This document shows positions 15,245 to 23,928 of a stretch of 64,000 bases of DNA, piece by piece. Both the position numbers and the translations under genes were made by a program. Below the pieces are notes generated by a model that did no database searches, was not told the DNA's origin, and was given only the letters and a program-made list of their open reading frames with translations. Source of the DNA: Poindextera sp041691315 (GTDB lineage Bacteria; Pseudomonadota; Alphaproteobacteria; Caulobacterales; Caulobacteraceae); NCBI GenBank assembly GCA_041691315.1, contig JBEPUW010000010.1:36686-100685 (forward strand), read 5' to 3'. Within the stretch, counting starts at the first letter, position 1; every line of letters starts with the position of its first letter.

Positions 15245-15277
15245 CTTGTTGCATTATGCAACAAGCTGAACTAGAAG
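15245..15277 (+). promoter_or_regulatory. Promoter with palindromic operator for rsr operon
   Basis: Perfect palindrome CTTGTTGCAT-T-ATGCAACAAG (15245-15265) overlaps TTGCAT (15249-15254); a weak -10 TAGAAG lies 17 bases later (15272-15277). It is the third copy of the GTTGC-N5-GCAAC operator. The 205-base leader that follows contains a 21-codon ORF (15339-15404) that may be a leader peptide; I see no further Y RNA in it. Confidence 0.55.
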
Positions 15278-15482
15278 TCTCTCGTCTTCGGGACGCGGCG
15301 GGCGATAAGCCTCCGTCGACTGACGATCCGATCCAGGCATGAAGAGAACCATGACTTCGATATTGAAGCCAAACCGCCCAGAGGGTTCCAACCCTACGCC
15401 CTGACGCCGATCGGCTGTCGGGGTCTGGACGTCTCGTCCTTCCCCGATCGGCCCCGCCAACGACGTCAAAAGGAGGCGCGCC

Positions 15483-16802
15483 ATGCGCTTCAACCTCTTC
15501 GCCAAGCAAGCTGTCGCCAACTTTGAAGGCGTCCCCGCCATCCAGCTGAATGCCGAGCAGAAGCTGCGCCGATCCGTCCTCTCGTGCCTCCTGTGGGAGG
15601 ACGAGTTCTATGAGGACGGCCAGGCGATCGCCGACCGCATCGCGGCACTTGCCGCGGATGTCGACCCGGCTGTGGTCGCCGCCCTGGCGATCGAGGCGCG
15701 TGAGTCGTTCAAGCTGCGCCACGCGCCCCTGATGCTGCTCTGCGCCCTGGCGCGGACCGGGTCTGGCACGTCGCTGGTGTCGGAGACGATCGCGCGCGTC
15801 ATCCAGCGGGCCGACGAGTTAGCTGAGTTCCTGAGCCTCTACTGGAGAGGCGGTCGCAAGCCGCTGTCCAAGCAGATGAAGAAGGGGCTCGCCGCCGCCT
15901 TCGCCAAGTTCGACGCCTATCAATTGGCGAAGTATGACCGCGACGGCCCGGTGAAGCTCCGGGACGTCCTATTCCTGGTGCACGCCAAGCCGAAGGACGA
16001 GGCTCAGGCCGCCCTGTGGAAGCAGGTCGCCGAACGGTCCCTGCCGTCGCCGGACACCTGGGAGGTCGCCCTCTCGGGCGGCGCCGACAAGCGGGAAAGC
16101 TTCGAGCGACTGCTGGCCGATCGCAAGCTGGGCTACCTGGCACTGCTCCGGAACCTCCGGAACATGGATCAGGCCGGCGTCGATGAGGTCCTGGTCAAGG
16201 ACGCCATCCTGGCGCGCCGCGGCGCGGAGCGGATCCTTCCGTTCCGCTATGTAGCGGCGGCCCGGGCGGCGCCCCGGTTCGAGCCCTGGCTCGACCAGGC
16301 CCTCGCCGAGGCGGTGCTGGAAGGCCCCGTGTTCGAGGGTCGGACCATCATCCTGGTAGACGTATCGCCCTCGATGGCGGTGCGGCTGTCGGCGAAGTCG
16401 GACCTGACCCGGATGGACGCGGCGGCCACGCTGGCCTCGGTCGTGCCGGGCGATGTGCGGGTCTTCTCCTTCTCCAACGAGGTGGTGGAGGTCCCGCCGC
16501 GGCGCGGCATGGCGGGGGTGGATGCGGTAATCCGCTCCCAGCCCAGCAACGGCACCCTGCTCGGCAAGGCGGTGACCCACGTCAACGCCCTGCCGCACGA
16601 GCGGCTGATCGTCGTCACCGACGAGCAGTCGCAGGACCCGGTCCCGGATCCGAAGGCGGCCAAGGCCTATATGGTCAACGTCGCCAGCGCCCGGAACGGC
16701 GTCGGCTATGGTCGTTGGACCCATGTCGATGGTTTCTCCGAGGCTGTCCTGGGCTTCATTCGTGAGCACGAACAGCTCATGAGCGAGGCCCGCCAAGGAT
16801 GA
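15483..16802 (+). CDS. rsr: TROVE-domain protein, bacterial Ro60 ortholog (Rsr)
   Basis: 439 aa with a strong ribosome binding site (AAAGGAGG). The N-terminal two thirds is the HEAT-like TROVE ring domain (e.g. LRRSVLSCLLWEDEFYEDG, ESFKLRHAPLMLLCAL), which in the family binds Y RNAs and misfolded RNA ends. The C-terminal third is a von Willebrand A-like domain with a MIDAS motif DVSPSM in TIILVDVSPSMAVRL. It acts as an RNA chaperone/scaffold; in other bacteria Rsr with a Y RNA gates an exonuclease or sits in RNA-repair operons. Directly upstream are four Y-type RNAs, and downstream genes encode RNA repair enzymes. Its stop overlaps the next start (ATGA). Confidence 0.92.
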   Translation: MRFNLFAKQAVANFEGVPAIQLNAEQKLRRSVLSCLLWEDEFYEDGQAIADRIAALAADVDPAVVAALAIEARESFKLRHAPLMLLCALARTGSGTSLVSETIARVIQRADELAEFLSLYWRGGRKPLSKQMKKGLAAAFAKFDAYQLAKYDRDGPVKLRDVLFLVHAKPKDEAQAALWKQVAERSLPSPDTWEVALSGGADKRESFERLLADRKLGYLALLRNLRNMDQAGVDEVLVKDAILARRGAERILPFRYVAAARAAPRFEPWLDQALAEAVLEGPVFEGRTIILVDVSPSMAVRLSAKSDLTRMDAAATLASVVPGDVRVFSFSNEVVEVPPRRGMAGVDAVIRSQPSNGTLLGKAVTHVNALPHERLIVVTDEQSQDPVPDPKAAKAYMVNVASARNGVGYGRWTHVDGFSEAVLGFIREHEQLMSEARQG

Positions 16803-17071
16803 CACCGGAGGTCCTTCGGCAGGCGGCGATCACCCTATTCGGCGAGCGGGGCTGGATGTCCCGTCTCGCCGAATCCCTGGGGGTGGATCGGTCATCGGTG
16901 TCCCGTTGGTTTGCGGGCCTGCCGGTGCCCGGTCCCGTCGCCGCCGCTGTCGAGGCCTGGCTGACACTCTATAAACTGACCGGTCTTCGTCCGGACGAAC
17001 TGGACAGGCTCGATCAGATCAAACCATCCGGCGAAGGGGGCGAGCCGCCTATCCATCGCTTTCGAAAGTAG
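16799..17071 (+). CDS. Small helix-turn-helix protein of the RNA-repair operon
   Basis: 90 aa, start coupled to the rsr stop by ATGA. FGERGWMSRLAESLGVDRSSVSRWFAGLPVPG is a compact HTH; no effector domain follows. It is the only DNA-binding protein inside the operon and so is a candidate for recognising the GTTGC-N5-GCAAC operators, which is inference only. The gap to hen1 is 15 bases. Confidence 0.75.
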   Translation: MTPEVLRQAAITLFGERGWMSRLAESLGVDRSSVSRWFAGLPVPGPVAAAVEAWLTLYKLTGLRPDELDRLDQIKPSGEGGEPPIHRFRK

Positions 17072-17086
17072 CTCCGAAGAAACCCC

Positions 17087-18483
17087 ATGTTCCTGTCTAT
17101 CGCGACCACCCACCGGCCGGCCACCGACCTCGGCTTTCTGCTGCACAAGCATCCCGAGCGCGTGCACGAGACCGAGTTGCCGTTCGGCAAGGCCTTCGTC
17201 TTCTATCCCCAGGCGGACGACACCCGCTGCGAGGCTGCGCTGGTGCTGGACATCGACCCGATCGGCCTGGTGCGCGGCAAGGGGCGTTCGGAGGGGCTGC
17301 TGGACGCCTATGTCAACGACCGTCCCTATGCGGCCTCGTCCTTCCTGTCAGTCGCCATGGGCCGCGCCCTGCGCACGGCCATGACCGGCGCCTCACGCGA
17401 GCGCCCAGACCTCGCTGAGACCGAAATCCCGCTCGAAGTGACCGTAACCCCCCTGCCCGCGCGCGGCGGCGCGCGTCTGGTGCACGAACTGTTCGAGCCG
17501 TTGGGCTGGGTAGTCGAAACTGAGGCTGTGGAAGATGGCGGGGCGCTGAGCGGCAAGACGCCGACCTATGTCACCCTCAAGCTGACCGGCGTCGCGCGCC
17601 TGCAGGCCCTGCTCAACCACCTTTATGTGCTGATCCCTGTGCTCGACGACGACAAGCACTACTGGGTCGGCGAGGACGAGGTCGAGAAGTTGCTCAAGCG
17701 CGGCGAAGGCTGGCTTGACAGTCATCCGGCGCGCGACCTGATCGTTCGGCGCTACCTCATCCACCGGCGGAGTCTGGCGCGCGATGCGCTGGAACGGCTC
17801 GCGCCGGAGACGCGCGAGGAAACCGCCGAACCCGAAAAGCGCATAACGCCGGAGGCGGCGCTCGAGGCGCCGTTTCGCCTGAATGACCAGCGTCTGGACG
17901 CCGTTGTCGATGCTCTGCGCGCCAGCGGCGCCCGCGCCATTGCCGACCTCGGCTGCGGCGAGGGCAAGCTGCTGCAACGCCTGGTGCGCGAGCGTTGGGT
18001 CGAGCGGCTGATCGGCGTCGACGCCGCCGCTCGCGACCTGGAATGGCGTCCAAGCGGCTCAAGCTCGACGTCGCCGGCGCGCCGCCTGAGGGTCGCGTCA
18101 CCCTGCTGCACGGCGGAATTACCTATCGCGATAGGCGCTGGGAGGACGTCGACGCGGTTGCCCTGGTTGAGGTGATCGAGCACCTGGACGCCGAACGCCT
18201 GCCGACCCTGGAGAAGATTGTCTTCGGTGCGGCCCGCCCAGCGACCATTGTCGTGACTACGCCCAATGCTGACTACAACGCCCTATTCCCCAATCTGGCT
18301 TCCGGCGCCTTCCGGCACCCGGATCACCGGTTCGAGTGGACGCGCGCGCAGTTCGAGGGATGGGCGGTCGGGGTGGCGGAGGCGCATGGGTACGGCGTGG
18401 CGTTCAGCGGCATCGGCGCCGTCGACGAGACTCTAGGCGCACCGACCCAAATGGCGGTCTTCACCAAGGGAAGCGCGGCATGA
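17087..18483 (+). pseudogene. hen1: Hen1 RNA 3'-terminal 2'-O-methyltransferase, interrupted by a 1-base frameshift
   Basis: The first frame (17087 to about 18046) encodes the Hen1 N-terminal domain (MFLSIATTHRPATDLGFLL, then KHYWVGEDEVEKLL) and methyltransferase motif I IADLGCGEGKLL. The second frame, from about 18045 to the stop at 18483, continues the same protein: KRLKLDVAG, metal/catalytic VEVIEHLD, TTPNADYN and HPDHRFEWTRAQF. One base, most likely a G in the run at 18045-18046, is missing. Restoring it gives a normal 465-residue Hen1. No slippery heptamer is visible, so this is a recent mutation or a sequencing error. Hen1 methylates the 2'-OH at a break healed by Pnkp so that the repaired RNA resists re-cleavage. 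Its stop overlaps the pnkp start (ATGA). Confidence 0.85.
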
Positions 18484-21041
18484 ACCTCGACCTTCCTGAC
18501 TTCGCGCTTGTGGTGCTGATCGGCGCCTCCGGCTCCGGTAAGTCGACCTTCGCGGCCAAGCATTTCGCGCCGACGGAAGTGATTTCCTCCGACTATGCAC
18601 GCGGCCTCGTGTCCGACGATGAGACCGATCAGTCGGTGAGCGCCGACGCCTTCGAACTGGTCCGCGCCATCGCCGAGAAGCGGCTGAAGCACCGTCGGCT
18701 TACGGTGATCGACGCCACCAATGTACGACCCGCCGATCGCAAGGGCTGGATTGAAATCGCGCGCCGCTGGCACGCTCTGCCGGTGGCGATCGTGATCGAC
18801 CCGGGCATCAGCGTCTGCGTTGAACGCAACAAGGGCCGCGCTGACCGACCGTTTGGCGCCAATGTGATCCAGCGCATGTCGTCCGAGATCCGGCGCGGCT
18901 TACGCGGCCTGCAGCGGGAGGGCTTCCGCCAGGTCTGGACGCTGAGCAACGAGGGCGAGGTCGACGCCGCCGTCGTGGAGCGAAAGCCGCTTTGGACCGA
19001 CAAGCGTGGCGATTGCGGTCCATTCGACATCATCGGCGACGTGCACGGCTGCGCCTCTGAGCTGGAGGAACTCCTGACGGCCCTCGGATACGCGGTCGCC
19101 TGGAGCGAGACGCTCGGCGAGCGGACGGTCGTGGTTACGCCGCCGGTGGGTCGCAAGGCGGTCTTCCTCGGCGACCTGGTCGATCGCGGACCCAACGCGC
19201 CGGATTGCCTGCGGATCGCCATGAGTATGACGGCGGCGGGGACGGGCTACTGCATCCAGGGCAACCACGAGCGCAAGTTCGGCCGCTGGCTGGCGGGACG
19301 CAAGGTGACCATCGCCCACGGCCTGCAGCAGACCATCGACCAGTACGAGCTGGCCGACCGAGGCTTCAAGGAAACCGTGCAGCCCTTCGTGGATGACCTG
19401 CGCAGCCATCTGTGGCTCGACGGCGGCCGCCTCGCCGTCGCCCATGCGGGCCTGAAGGCCGAGATGATCGGACGGGGCTCGGGCGCCGTGCGCGAATTCG
19501 CCCTCTACGGCGAGACGACGGGCGAGATCGACGAGTTCGGTCTGCCGGTGCGCGCTGATTGGGCCGCCAACTATCGCGGCGAGACGGCCGTGGTCTATGG
19601 CCATACGCCGATGCCCGAAGCGCAGTGGGTCAACAACACCCTTTGCATCGACACCGGCTGCGTGTTCGGCGGCAAGCTGACTGCGCTGCGCTGGCCTGAA
19701 CGCGAACTGATTGAGGTCCCGGCCCATCAGGTCTGGTGCGAGCCGATGCGTCCGCTCGCGCCAGCCGCCGATGGGCGCTCCGCCCAGGCCGAAGCGGACG
19801 ATCTACTGGACATGGAGGATGTCAGCGGCCGGCGCTGGATCGAGACCACGCTACGGGGCCGCGTCGTCGTCGCTGAAGAGAATGCCGCCGCCGCACTTGA
19901 GGTGATGAGCCGTTTCGCGCTCTCGCCCCAATGGCTAGCCTACCTGCCGCCGACCATGTCGCCTAGCGAGACCTCGTCCGCAGACGGCTGGCTGGAACGG
20001 CCGGAGGAAGCCTTCGCCCATTACCGCAAGCTGGGTGTGGCCGAGGTCGTGTGTGAGGAAAAGCACATGGGCTCGCGTGCAATCATCGCGCTTTGCCGCG
20101 ACGCTGACGCAGCGCGCGCCCGCTTCGACGCGGCGAGCAACGAGACCGGCGCCATCTGGACCCGCACGGGAAGGAGCTTCTTCAACGACCCGGCGATGAC
20201 CGAGGCACTGCTTGGCCGCCTGCGTGGGGCGGTGGACAGCGCCGGTCTGTGGGATGAACTCGCCAGCGACTGGATGCTGCTCGACGCGGAGATCATGCCT
20301 TGGTCGGCCAAGGCCGGCGCCCTTATCGACGCCCAGTACGCACCGGTCGCGGCCTCCTCGCGCGCCGGCCTCGGGGCTGCGTCAGCCGCCCTGGCCCGCG
20401 CCAGTGCGCGCGGCGTTCCGGCCGCCGACCTGGCGACGCACTATGCCGATCGTCAGGAGCGCGCCGCCCTCTATGCGCGCGCCTGGAAGCCCTATGTCTG
20501 GCAGGTCTCCGGCGTCGACGATCTCCGGGTCGCGCCATTCCATCTGCTCGCCAGCGAGGGGCGGGTCTGGCTCGACCAGGATCACCTTTGGCACATGGGC
20601 CTCGCCGATCGGCTGGCCGCGACGGGCGAGGCTGTGGTCGCACCGACTAGGTGGCGCTTGCTCGACCTTTCAGATGCCGAGGCCTGCACTGACGCAGCCA
20701 ATTGGTGGGAAACGCTCACGACGACCGGCGGGGAAGGCATGGTGGTCAAGCCGCGCGACTTCATTACCCGGGGTCCGAAAGGGCTGCTGCAACCCGCGCT
20801 GAAGGTTCGTGGACGCGAATATCTGCGCATCATATATGGCCCTGAATACGATGCACCCGAGCACCTCGCGCGGCTCCGTGAGCGGGGCCTGAACGGCAAG
20901 CGCAACCTGGCCCTGCGCGAGTTTGCTCTGGGCCATGAAGCTTTGCGCCGCCTTGTCGCCGGAGAGCCCCTGCGTCGCGTGCATGAATGCGTGTTTGCGG
21001 TCCTCGCTCTTGAGAGCGAGCCGATCGACCCGCGTCTGTGA
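18480..21041 (+). CDS. pnkp: Polynucleotide kinase-phosphatase-adenylyltransferase (RNA repair)
   Basis: 853 aa, full length for the bacterial Pnkp family. Three modules in order: 5'-kinase with Walker A GASGSGKST (K21, S22); binuclear metallophosphatase (GDVHG near 189, GDLVDRG, GNHER, YGHTP) that removes 2',3'-phosphates; and an ATP-grasp-type ligase/adenylyltransferase with motif I EEKHMGSR near 524-531 and downstream GEGMVVKPRDF. It heals and, with Hen1, seals broken RNAs such as tRNAs cut by ribotoxins. The start is fixed by the ATGA overlap with hen1. Confidence 0.95.
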   Translation: MNLDLPDFALVVLIGASGSGKSTFAAKHFAPTEVISSDYARGLVSDDETDQSVSADAFELVRAIAEKRLKHRRLTVIDATNVRPADRKGWIEIARRWHALPVAIVIDPGISVCVERNKGRADRPFGANVIQRMSSEIRRGLRGLQREGFRQVWTLSNEGEVDAAVVERKPLWTDKRGDCGPFDIIGDVHGCASELEELLTALGYAVAWSETLGERTVVVTPPVGRKAVFLGDLVDRGPNAPDCLRIAMSMTAAGTGYCIQGNHERKFGRWLAGRKVTIAHGLQQTIDQYELADRGFKETVQPFVDDLRSHLWLDGGRLAVAHAGLKAEMIGRGSGAVREFALYGETTGEIDEFGLPVRADWAANYRGETAVVYGHTPMPEAQWVNNTLCIDTGCVFGGKLTALRWPERELIEVPAHQVWCEPMRPLAPAADGRSAQAEADDLLDMEDVSGRRWIETTLRGRVVVAEENAAAALEVMSRFALSPQWLAYLPPTMSPSETSSADGWLERPEEAFAHYRKLGVAEVVCEEKHMGSRAIIALCRDADAARARFDAASNETGAIWTRTGRSFFNDPAMTEALLGRLRGAVDSAGLWDELASDWMLLDAEIMPWSAKAGALIDAQYAPVAASSRAGLGAASAALARASARGVPAADLATHYADRQERAALYARAWKPYVWQVSGVDDLRVAPFHLLASEGRVWLDQDHLWHMGLADRLAATGEAVVAPTRWRLLDLSDAEACTDAANWWETLTTTGGEGMVVKPRDFITRGPKGLLQPALKVRGREYLRIIYGPEYDAPEHLARLRERGLNGKRNLALREFALGHEALRRLVAGEPLRRVHECVFAVLALESEPIDPRL

Positions 21042-21045
21042 ATCC

Positions 21046-22101
21046 ATGGCATCCCGAACTCGACAGCAACTCCCCGAAGAGATCGCCGCGCCCTTATCGC
21101 GGCTTGGCGAAGCCATCAGCGCTGGCCGCGTCACGGCGGCCGAAGCCCGCGCGGCCCTCGCGGCGATCAGCCGTCTGCCGCCGGAGGCTGTGAGCTGGGC
21201 CGATCGCCCGATCGCGAGGCTTCTCGGGATCGATTGGCAATATAGCTACAGCAGACCGTCACTCGTCGGGATGTTCGGACCGGACCAAGCCGCCTTCGCG
21301 CTGCTCATCGCCCACCCGGATTTGGCGGCGCTCTTTATGTTTCACCACAGCGGCTTTGTCAGGCAACGGGCGCTGGAGACCTTATCTGCCCCGCCCGCCA
21401 CGCCGTTTCTTCTGACCGGCCTGATGTTGCGCATGAACGATTGGGTGCGTCAGGTCAGGCTTTCCGCGCGTTACAGCGCTGAGCGGCTCCTGCCCCAGAC
21501 CGCGCCCGAGGTTGTCGCTGCTGCGGCGCCGTATCTGCTCGACCGGTGGCGCAAATGGGGGCGATGGGATGCCGATGGCATTGCGGTCCTCGACTCCGCC
21601 CTTCAGCGTCCCGAGGTTGTCGCCGCACTGGTTCAGCGGTTCCTCAGCAAGACACCGGGCTCGCTGGCGATCCCCCTTCGCCATGCGCTGAGGGGGGCAA
21701 GCCTCGATCCGTACCTCTATGAACTGGCCCACAATGCTGTTCATCCGTCGGTGCGTGTGATCGCCCTGACGGCCCTGATCAACAAACGAACATCGTGGCC
21801 TGCCGGGTTCCGACAGCAATGGATCGACAAAACCTACGGCCTCAGCCGCCGGGTCGTCGTGCTGGAGAGCCGAGCTGTTCCCCACGATTATCCAACCGCG
21901 CCCTTGATCCGCACAGCGCTGAAGGATCGGTCCGCTGCAATCAGGCGCGTCGCCGCTGACGCTGTCATTGAGCAACGCGCCGGCTTGCCCGATGTGGACG
22001 ACCTTGCCGACGCCATGAGTGTCGATCGCACCCCAGCCATCAGGGACCGCGGCGAATTTCTCCGCCGCAAATTGGCGGAAGAACGGGATCGGCGGGGATA
22101 G
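21046..22101 (+). CDS. Helical-repeat protein in the RNA-repair operon
   Basis: 351 aa, starting 4 bases after pnkp. It is alpha-helical throughout, with HEAT-like units (e.g. PDLAALFMFHHSGFVRQRALETL, NDWVRQVRLSARYSAERLL, IRTALKDRSAAIRRVAADAVI). I recognise no catalytic motif. Position between pnkp and the RlaP-like gene suggests a scaffold or RNA-binding partner of the repair enzymes; it could also be an unrelated passenger. Confidence 0.75.
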   Translation: MASRTRQQLPEEIAAPLSRLGEAISAGRVTAAEARAALAAISRLPPEAVSWADRPIARLLGIDWQYSYSRPSLVGMFGPDQAAFALLIAHPDLAALFMFHHSGFVRQRALETLSAPPATPFLLTGLMLRMNDWVRQVRLSARYSAERLLPQTAPEVVAAAAPYLLDRWRKWGRWDADGIAVLDSALQRPEVVAALVQRFLSKTPGSLAIPLRHALRGASLDPYLYELAHNAVHPSVRVIALTALINKRTSWPAGFRQQWIDKTYGLSRRVVVLESRAVPHDYPTAPLIRTALKDRSAAIRRVAADAVIEQRAGLPDVDDLADAMSVDRTPAIRDRGEFLRRKLAEERDRRG

Positions 22102-22108
22102 CGACACC

Positions 22109-22930
22109 ATGGGCGACCTCCGTTCAATTCCCGACAATTTCACCGCCGCCGCCGTCGCGGCCATCGATGCTCGCCTTGACGCGATCTGCGCCGAGCATGC
22201 CGTCGCGATTCCGCTGGCCATCGAAAGCGGCAGTCGCGCCTGGGGCTTTCCGTCGCCGGACAGCGACTACGACTGCCGCTTCGTATTCGTACGGCCGGTG
22301 GACCAGCATCTTTCACCCTGGCCACGGCGCGACGTGATCGAGACTCCTCTGGACGCGGTCCTCGACGTCAACGGCTGGGAACTGGGTAAGGCGATCAAGC
22401 TTCTGCTCAACGGCAATGCGGTGATTATTGAGTGGCTGCGGTCGCCGCTCGCCTATCGCGGCGAAGCTTGGTTCCGGGATGCATTCCTGGAGTTCACGGG
22501 CCGCTTCGCCGATCGCGACTTGATCGCTCGCCATTATCTGCACTTGGGCGAGCGGCAGCGACGCGTTCATTTTGGCGACGGCAAGGTCGTGCCGCAGAAG
22601 AAGATCTTCTACGCCTTACGTCCAGCGGCGACCTTGCGATGGCTGAGGCTGCACCCTGACCAGGCTGTGGCGCCGATGCATTTCCCGACCTTGATGGCCG
22701 AATGCGAGCCAGCGACCGACGTGGCCGCCCTGACGGCCGACCTGATTGCCCGCAAGGCCGTGACCCACGAACTGGGCGCAGAGCCCCTGCCGCTCATCAT
22801 CGCCGCCTTCATCGATGAAGAGTTCGCCATCGCGCGGCCGCGCTACGAGGGCGCAACGTCGATGGTGTCGACCACTGCCCGGAACGAAGCCGAACGGTTC
22901 TATCGCGAGATCACTCGCCGGTGCTTTTGA
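22109..22930 (+). CDS. RlaP-like predicted nucleotidyltransferase
   Basis: 273 aa. ESGSRAWGFPSPDSDYDCRFVFVR is the pol-beta nucleotidyltransferase signature (GS plus DxD) of the RlaP/YcgL family, which is associated with RNA ligase and RNA repair operons. KKIFYALRPAATLRWL, typical of the family's helical second half, follows. It probably transfers a nucleotide to an RNA end as part of repair. It starts 7 bases after the preceding stop and is the last clear member of the operon. Confidence 0.85.
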   Translation: MGDLRSIPDNFTAAAVAAIDARLDAICAEHAVAIPLAIESGSRAWGFPSPDSDYDCRFVFVRPVDQHLSPWPRRDVIETPLDAVLDVNGWELGKAIKLLLNGNAVIIEWLRSPLAYRGEAWFRDAFLEFTGRFADRDLIARHYLHLGERQRRVHFGDGKVVPQKKIFYALRPAATLRWLRLHPDQAVAPMHFPTLMAECEPATDVAALTADLIARKAVTHELGAEPLPLIIAAFIDEEFAIARPRYEGATSMVSTTARNEAERFYREITRRCF

Positions 22931-23004
22931 ACCGGCATCGGTGAGCCATGACAAGTCCAGCCGAAACCTTTATGGCTTTGCGCCTTCACCAAAGGGAGGC
23001 GACC

Positions 23005-23227
23005 ATGCGCAAGCACCGTTCGACCGACGACCTCGACTGCTTTCGAGGTGACGTCTAAGCGTCGTAGAGGATTCCCGTCCGAGACCCACGTCAAACGCGG
23101 CGTCCGGATCGTCCATGGCGACAAGGAACTCACAGAGAAGCTGGGACGCAACGATCCCTGCCCCTGCGGCTCCACCCGGTTATTTCAAAAAGTGCTGCCT
23201 CACCTCCGGCCGGATGGATGGCAGTAA
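23005..23227 (+). pseudogene. Decayed small SEC-C motif protein
   Basis: A good ribosome binding site (AAAGGGAGG) precedes MRKHRSTDDLDCFRGDV, which hits a stop. The next frame reads RRGFPSETHVKRGVRIVHG, then ELTEKLGRNDPCPCGS, and the third frame gives YFKKCCL, which completes a C-terminal SEC-C zinc motif (CPC...CC). Two single-base shifts thus break a roughly 75-aa protein. Function of intact relatives is unclear; the motif binds zinc. Confidence 0.6.
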
Positions 23228-23263
23228 CCGACATGATTTCTTTCAGGGACTGAGGAGCGCAGC

Positions 23264-23290
23264 GCCGTCCGCCAGGTCGTGGCGGACGGC
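23264..23290. terminator. Strong GC hairpin, possible terminator
   Basis: Perfect 11-bp arms GCCGTCCGCCA and TGGCGGACGGC with a 5-base loop. No T-run on either side, so intrinsic termination is uncertain; it separates the RNA-repair cluster from the S1/P1 fragment. Confidence 0.45.
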
Positions 23291-23302
23291 GAATGGCCGT
23301 TT

Positions 23303-23527
23303 TCAGCGAAACTCAGCAATGACCTCAATCGGGCCGACGATCGCAGCGTTGAATTCGGCCAGGTGTTCGGCAAGAATCCAATATTCCAAGTGCTCTCGGG
23401 CGCCGACCTGTTGCACAGGGTAGGCGATCAGCGCGGTCACCTTGTGTCCAAGGTCACCCCACGCCAGGGCCGGGCTTGCCGATCCCAACAGTGCGGCAGC
23501 AACGGCCAAGGCGGCGAGCAGTCTCAT
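23303..23527 (-). pseudogene. Truncated S1/P1-type nuclease (N-terminal fragment)
   Basis: 74 aa: a clear signal peptide (LLAALAVAAALLGSASPALA) followed by the mature N-terminus WGDLGHKVTALIAY of S1/P1 nucleases, whose Trp1 and following His bind zinc. The family is about 260-300 residues; the rest is missing, so it is a remnant without catalytic competence. Confidence 0.65.
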
Positions 23528-23664
23528 GAAGCGACGATAGCCCAGGATTGAGACATCGCGGTGGTCGCTCTCGAAGTTCAGGGGTCGATCAGGTCATTTC
23601 GACCCGACCAAGATGCTAGGTATATGCTGTCGATCTAAAAGCGGCGTTCCGGGAAGTTCGGCCC

Positions 23665-23919
23665 ATGGCCGAACGCGGGAAAATATTGCGCGGCGTTGCG
23701 GCCGCCAATATCCGCCGCACGAGATTGGCCCTTGGTTGGTCTCAGGAAGCCCTGGCTCATGAGGCCGGCTTGCATCGGACCTTCATCGGCCATGTCGAGC
23801 GCGGCGAGACCAACCTGTCGATCGACAATCTTGAGCGTCTTGCCGATGCGCTGAAGATTTCAGCCTCCGAATTGCTGGTGGCAGGGCCCACTGCCGCCCC
23901 GCCGCCCCCAGGCTCATAG
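23665..23919 (+). CDS. Xre-family transcriptional regulator
   Basis: 84 aa. IRRTRLALGWSQEALAHEAGLHRTFIGHVERGETNLSIDNLERLADAL is a full Xre/Cro HTH with the GLHRTYI-like turn common in alphaproteobacteria. No sensor domain. It lies 9 bases before a LuxR-type gene; both precede the trb operon and may regulate transfer. Confidence 0.88.
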   Translation: MAERGKILRGVAAANIRRTRLALGWSQEALAHEAGLHRTFIGHVERGETNLSIDNLERLADALKISASELLVAGPTAAPPPPGS

Positions 23920-23928
23920 CAGGTTTCC

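Noticed and set aside
15266..15482. A fifth Y RNA in the rsr leader
   Set aside because: No TGGCG/TTCC loop pair with a closing stem; a GGGTTCC-like stretch near 15382 lacks the conserved T-loop purine.
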